Of a stretch of DNA of 32,597 nucleotides, positions 28,665-32,597 are shown one piece after another. Source of the stretch: Phoronis australis (Eukaryota > Phoronida > Phoronidae); contig NMRA01000762.1 in NCBI GenBank assembly GCA_002633005.1, positions 1 through 32,597 of the forward strand, given 5' to 3'. Position 1 is the first letter of the stretch. Each line of letters opens with the position of its first letter. Below the pieces are notes generated by a model. It ran no database searches. It was not told where the DNA came from and was given only the letters and a program-made list of their open reading frames with translations. The translations under genes were made by a program, and so were the position numbers.

Positions 28665-31600
28665 CTGAAAACATCCAATGAGCAAGACATTAGAAAACTT
28701 AATGAGGACAAAGATTATTTTGTCGTTATGTTAAACAACGGCGATAAAAACACCCAAAGCTAAAAAGCTTATTCTGTCCTTTATCTACAACTGTTTTGAG
28801 ACCTTTACCACGACAATTTATGATTTGGGGCAAAAAATGGTGGTGGTATTTCCCCATAATTCATCTTGATGAACTTTCTTTCATATATGTTAAATTTACT
28901 TTTTGTATCATGGGTCTACCAATGAAAACATTAACTAAGGATATCTGGCTTCTTCTTAATCTAATATGCACCTCTGGCTTTGATGCAATTAAACTTTACT
29001 CGAGACTATTGGCAAAATTAACCAATAACTTTCAAATTTCACGCGATGTGATAGGTCAATTTTCCATCTGGTCTACTATCAAATTCAACAGAGTCAAGGC
29101 CCAGAACACCATCTTACCCGATTGTCCTTCAGTTTTTGCACTTCCTGTTGCAGCCGTCGGCCATAGTCAGGATGGCATTCACTGAAGTTGCGTATGGCGC
29201 GCTGTTGGATGAACTCTTGGGCCCCCACCAGTGACTTGGCCATGTTCTGTACCAAGTGGGTTCTGTCCGTCTCATTCAGCACCTGACCATGATATCAACT
29301 ACATATTACACACTGACAGTTCTTAGCATGATAATTCTTAAATTCTGACTGCTTTAACTGGTGATAGAACACTGTTATTTGCCCACAAATTTGTTTATTT
29401 CTTCAAACTCAAAGTGACGCAAGACCCGATGAGAGCCTAGATGCAGTGCTCAGTTAGCAGAAAAGTAAATAAATGAACCCTGATGTTAGCTATCATAAAA
29501 CAACAGATTTGCTAGTATACATTAAGAAACTTGCAAACTAAAACCTGGAAATTGAATGTCGTTAAGAAGTGATATAGTTACCTTACTCCAGAAGATGCCC
29601 ACTTGGGTGGTGTTATCGTCATCATGGGTGTTGTAGCGTGCAACGTCACCAGATACTTTGTCACAATGCTCCAGGTGACGAACCTCGTCTACGGGGCCAG
29701 AGAAACTGTTGGGGTAGTAGTTAGGGGCATCACCTGGTGGAACAAGAAGGGAGTTGAGGCGATTGAATAGTCCAGGTAATTTGAAGCTTACAAAAATTTT
29801 CATTTTCACTGTACTTTCACAGGTTCAACAACCACAGATGATTGACATTATCAAAATAAATATTGATTACACAGTATGCAAGAATATTTAATTACCATTC
29901 ATCAAGGTCAAAAACTAAGCGCAAAAAAATCTGACCGTTCTCTTCTTGATGCCATTTGAGCTTAACATCAATTATCGGAAATATTTCCCTTTAACAAATA
30001 TTTTAATAAAAAATCTTCTAGAACATTCCAGGAAACTAGATTTTACTTTTCCCAACAGTTGCAATGAAATCCTGCATTGTTATACCATAGCCCATCCATC
30101 TTCAAATGTGTCATATACTTTGGCTCTATCACATAATTCTACTCATATACAGCCATAAACTCGCCTTTCATCTCAAAAAACAACTTTTGGTTTAGACCAC
30201 TTGACATTATGAACTTGGTCTCAAAATTGAGCTTCATCAAGTTGGAGATGATTTCAGGAATTTGAAAGAAGAGGTCAGGCGCTAGAAGTCGACTTCTCAG
30301 CATGACATTTTATACAGCGGCCATGGTATCAATGAATAACAAACTGTCTCAATTGAGTTCTCATGTGAGTAAGGAACCAACTGCTATCAATTTTATGGCA
30401 GTCAAAATCAAAAGTTATCAGGTTTATAGCTGCCTTAAGTTCCAATCAAAAGTAGAGAGAAGCTAAACATATTGTAAGAAAATCAAACCCAAAAGTTTTA
30501 CTTAAGATACAAAACCGAAATCATTTGCAATTGACCTATCGGCAGGATTTTGAGTGATGGCTTACTGACCAATCAAAACGTAGCATTGTTGACATACCTT
30601 TGTTTCCAAGCCACCATTTTACCCGACAAACAACACGTTGACAAGAGAAACTTATTGTTTGTTTGTCGACATTTCGCAAGTGGGCGGAGCTTGCGATAGG
30701 TCAATTCATCAACAGGCTTGAAAACCCTTGAACATCCAACATTAGCTATACACAACACAGGTTATATACCTTGGTTATCTGTGCACGCTTGAGGCCCGTC
30801 CCGCTGGTAATTGGCCACTCGTGTGTTGTAGGGGCAGTTAACAGGAAGCTGGTGGTAGTTAGTGCCCAGCCTGTGACGGTGGGTATCCGTGTACGAGAAC
30901 AGACGACCCTTCAACAGATACACAGGGATGAAGAGAGGTCAAACAGCAAACTGGGATCATAGAACAAGTGAAACAAACTGTAAAAGCAATAGTTGGTGAA
31001 TGACCACTTGCTGAATTTACACAAATTAAAGAAACAAGATAAACATGAACTTGAGAAAAAATCTTCATTAGGAACCTGATAGTTTACTGAGATGTGAATC
31101 AACCCATAATTATCTACTTCTTCTGGTAGTTTTCTAGTGAAAGCTACTAGTATTTCTGATAATTTGTCATCACATCACCAATTTTACTGAATAAGTCAAT
31201 ACCTACAATTCAAACAACATAAAACACTCTTCTTAAGTAGTGCATAGTTGAAGCAGGGCTTGGAATGACCAATGAGAAAAAACGCAGAAACTTTTACGGC
31301 CCAAATCATGCGCGCACCCAGCCTCGAAATGGTCGAGGTGAACCTTTCCCTGACTTTTTATCGGGAGGACTAAAAAAAAAAAAACCTTACCACCATCAGT
31401 AGCATGCGTCTGCGTCCTTTTAGCTCGTCCGTCCACTCCCAACCCACACATTTTTGGCTGCAGAGCCGTAGTATTTGTCGCCGCGGTTTACAATAACACG
31501 AGACGCCATTGAAAATCCCACCATGCTATCCCAGATGTCCCGGCAATGTTGACAATTTACGTTCCTCCGAAACATAAAGAGCAACTTCCGCTTTTCGAGG

Positions 31601-32410
31601 TGAACGTCGTCTGCAACGCCGTGGTAAGAAAGGACTTTGCCGCGGAAATTTTATATCAAATCCGATTTTTTTACGCGGAAATATAATAAAATACGCGGAC
31701 AGAACATTTGAAAAAAGCGGAAATCCGCGTTTCTGCGGAAAATTCCAAGCCCTGCTTAAGTCACGGTGGGTTATAGTCATTCTATGTTTTGCAAGCCACT
31801 TTGTTACAAAAACTACCTTGGGTACATTTTTATATTTGAAACAAAAACAAATTTTCTTAAAATTATACCGATGAGTTGGCACAGGTTTCAAAACAAGTCA
31901 AGCACAGACTAGAATCAGTTAATAATACGTTATTTTCTTTGGCCTTATCTCCACTGTTGGCAGACAATCAGACCAGAACCAATTTCTTTTGAACACACAA
32001 ACAGGCTTCAAGGAATAAAGAAAAACAAAAAACCCATACAACTGAGAGAGCAGCAACAGCTTAAAATTGATAAAAAATCCCAAAGCTAAAAATTAAAAAC
32101 TGCGATATAAGAACCTGTTGAACTTGGATAAACAGCCAACCAACACTTCCTGCTTTTATTTCCACCTCGCCACATACATCTGCTGCCACGTACATCTACT
32201 GCCACGCACATCCAATGAAGCCTTATAATCAAAAGGAGGGTAACTTATGGCGCTTACCTGAAGCATCTTGTCGGGGCTGGCCTCGACACCAGGTATGAAG
32301 TGGGCGGGACAGAAGGCAGCCTGCTCCACCTCCGCGAAGTAGTTGGAAGGGTTCTTGTTCAACACCATTCTGCCGACAGGGATCAACGGGAACTCACCAT
32401 GAGGCCAAAC
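28632..32410 (-). CDS. CAT: catalase, C-terminal 213 residues (five exons, 5' part outside window)
   Basis: The coding order on the minus strand is complement(join(28632..28664, 29118..29282, 29582..29733, 30770..30908, 32258..32410)). All introns are GT-AG and all phases agree. The first exon gives [20 protein letters not shown], the counterpart of human residues from about V302. V302, W303 and H305, which contact NADPH in human catalase, are conserved. The second carries RLFSYTDTH, which fits the heme-ligand signature R-x-F-x-Y-x-D-[AST]-[QEH], with Tyr as the proximal heme ligand. The third has APNYYPNSF and DDDNTTQV, the fourth [20 protein letters not shown]. The last ends NFTKL, a PTS1-like tripeptide consistent with peroxisomal import. 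The enzyme splits 2 H2O2 into water and O2. The distal catalytic His and Asn lie upstream, outside the window. The human counterpart from the same point is about 226 residues, so length is normal. No frameshift or stop is seen. Confidence 0.92.
29118..29282 (-). CDS. CAT: catalase exon (VLNETDR...)
   Basis: The acceptor is ATCATGGTCAG and the donor CGG|GTAAGA. It has 55 codons in phase 0: [20 protein letters not shown] and on to [10 protein letters not shown]. Confidence 0.94.
29582..29733 (-). CDS. CAT: catalase exon ([11 protein letters not shown]...)
   Basis: The acceptor is TTGTTCCACCAG and the donor AAG|GTAACT. It enters with two bases that complete Gly, then [20 protein letters not shown] and on to TQVGIFWSK. 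Confidence 0.94.
29734..30769 (-). other. catalase intron
   Basis: A 1036-base GT-AG intron between exons ending CTDNQ and starting GDAPN. No nested gene or repeat was recognised. Confidence 0.6.
30770..30908 (-). CDS. CAT: catalase exon with heme-binding tyrosine
   Basis: The acceptor TCTGTTGAAG is a less common AAG type and the donor CAAG|GTATAT is moderate. It encodes [20 protein letters not shown] and on to [12 protein letters not shown], then one base. The usual AYPD is SYTD here, which the signature allows. Confidence 0.93.
30909..31250 (-). other. catalase intron, part without features
   Basis: AT-rich intronic sequence between the heme-tyrosine exon and the CAGGGC element. Nothing recognised. 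Confidence 0.5.
31251..31757. mobile_element. element with perfect 16-bp AAGCAGGGCTTGGAAT inverted ends, about 507 bp
   Basis: AAGCAGGGCTTGGAAT at 31251-31266 is mirrored exactly at 31742-31757. CGCAGAAAC follows subterminally on both sides. The CAGGGC-type terminus resembles hAT elements, but no clean 8-bp target duplication was found. The interior is GC/CpG-richer than its surroundings and carries a short minus-strand frame. It lies in a catalase intron. Confidence 0.6.
31420..31509 (-). other. 29-codon frame with downstream donor inside the CAGGGC element
   Basis: [20 protein letters not shown] and then VWVGSGRTS, stop. The ATG context is CCATTTTCA-ATGG. An overlapping frame ([13 protein letters not shown]...) runs into a GTAAGG donor followed by poly-T. 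It could be a remnant first exon of a transposase or a captured gene start, and no family is recognised. Confidence 0.25.
31758..32257 (-). other. catalase intron, right part
   Basis: Intronic sequence between the donor after DKMLQ and the CAGGGC element. It contains a short CCACGTACATCTACTGCCACG-like imperfect repeat near 32170-32212 (CACATACATCTGCTGCCACG, then TACATCTACTGCCACG). Confidence 0.5.
32258..32410 (-). CDS. CAT: catalase exon (VWPH...DKMLQ)
   Basis: The acceptor CTCTTGTCAG ends at 32411 (minus sense) and the donor is CAG|GTAAGC. It has 51 codons, phase 0 at both ends, and runs to [20 protein letters not shown] and EASPDKMLQ. Confidence 0.95.
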
Positions 32411-32597
32411 CTGACAAGAGACAGTAAAGGGAATTAACGGGCCACTATGCGTGCATATCCTGGGTGCTACTGTGTACTGACAGGTGTGTATTACAACAGT
32501 GAGTCTTGATTTACTTTGACTTTGCCACAAGAGATAATTATCACTCTGCTACAAGGGCAGTTAAAGCGGCACTCCATGCTGTTCAGCTGTCACCATA

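Noticed and set aside
31526-31891. 121-codon minus-strand open frame in a catalase intron
   Set aside because: It crosses the right end of the CAGGGC element, and no domain is recognisable.
1-32597. CRISPR arrays, bacterial operons or phage genes
   Set aside because: The window is split-gene animal DNA; the tandem repeats seen lack spacers and are microsatellites, duplicated splice regions or transposon parts.

Overview
The window is nuclear DNA from an animal. Genes are split into short exons with GT-AG introns, there are microsatellites and many short inverted-repeat transposon remnants, and there is no operon layout. The three recognisable genes fit a bilaterian invertebrate. The AT-rich introns and the density of MITE-like elements would suit a marine invertebrate such as a mollusc or other lophotrochozoan, or an invertebrate deuterostome. 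The species cannot be fixed from the sequence alone.

Layout, left to right. Positions 1 to about 6.5 kb hold no gene I can support. Within it are a degenerate inverted repeat near 4.9-5.3 kb, a 16-base G run and one undetermined base. At 6533-7000 (minus strand) lies a one-coding-exon gene for a 155-residue protein. Its middle resembles the RIIa/DPY30-like docking domain at the N-terminus of adenylate kinase 5. A probable divergent promoter region lies at about 8.58-8.96 kb. From 10796 to 25995 (plus strand) runs a complete 13-exon INSC (inscuteable) gene encoding 544 residues. All exon junctions are phase-consistent, and the protein aligns end to end with vertebrate INSC, from an MMA- start to an EESFV C-terminus. 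From 32410 down to 28632 (minus strand) lie the last five coding exons of a catalase gene. They cover the NADPH-site V-W-P-H, the heme-tyrosine signature and a C-terminal TKL peroxisome-type tripeptide. The 5' part of catalase lies beyond the right edge.

INSC and catalase are convergent. Between them is a perfect palindrome, AATAAATTTATT, that gives a poly(A) signal on both strands. INSC introns, both 3' UTR regions and a catalase intron are rich in short elements with terminal inverted repeats: a TTAA-flanked type, a pogo/Tigger-like type, a CTTAAG-rich type, a CAGGGC type and a long fold-back type. An unclassified dispersed repeat family is also present.

The most notable feature is the 3' end of INSC intron 11. 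A 48-bp unit containing the complete 3' splice site is present in three tandem copies. Because 48 is a multiple of three and the frame is open, each upstream acceptor would add exactly 16 residues to the last armadillo-like region without disturbing the frame.

The genes do not form a pathway. INSC acts in spindle orientation and cell polarity, catalase in peroxide removal in peroxisomes, and the RIIa-like protein probably in a docking complex, possibly ciliary.
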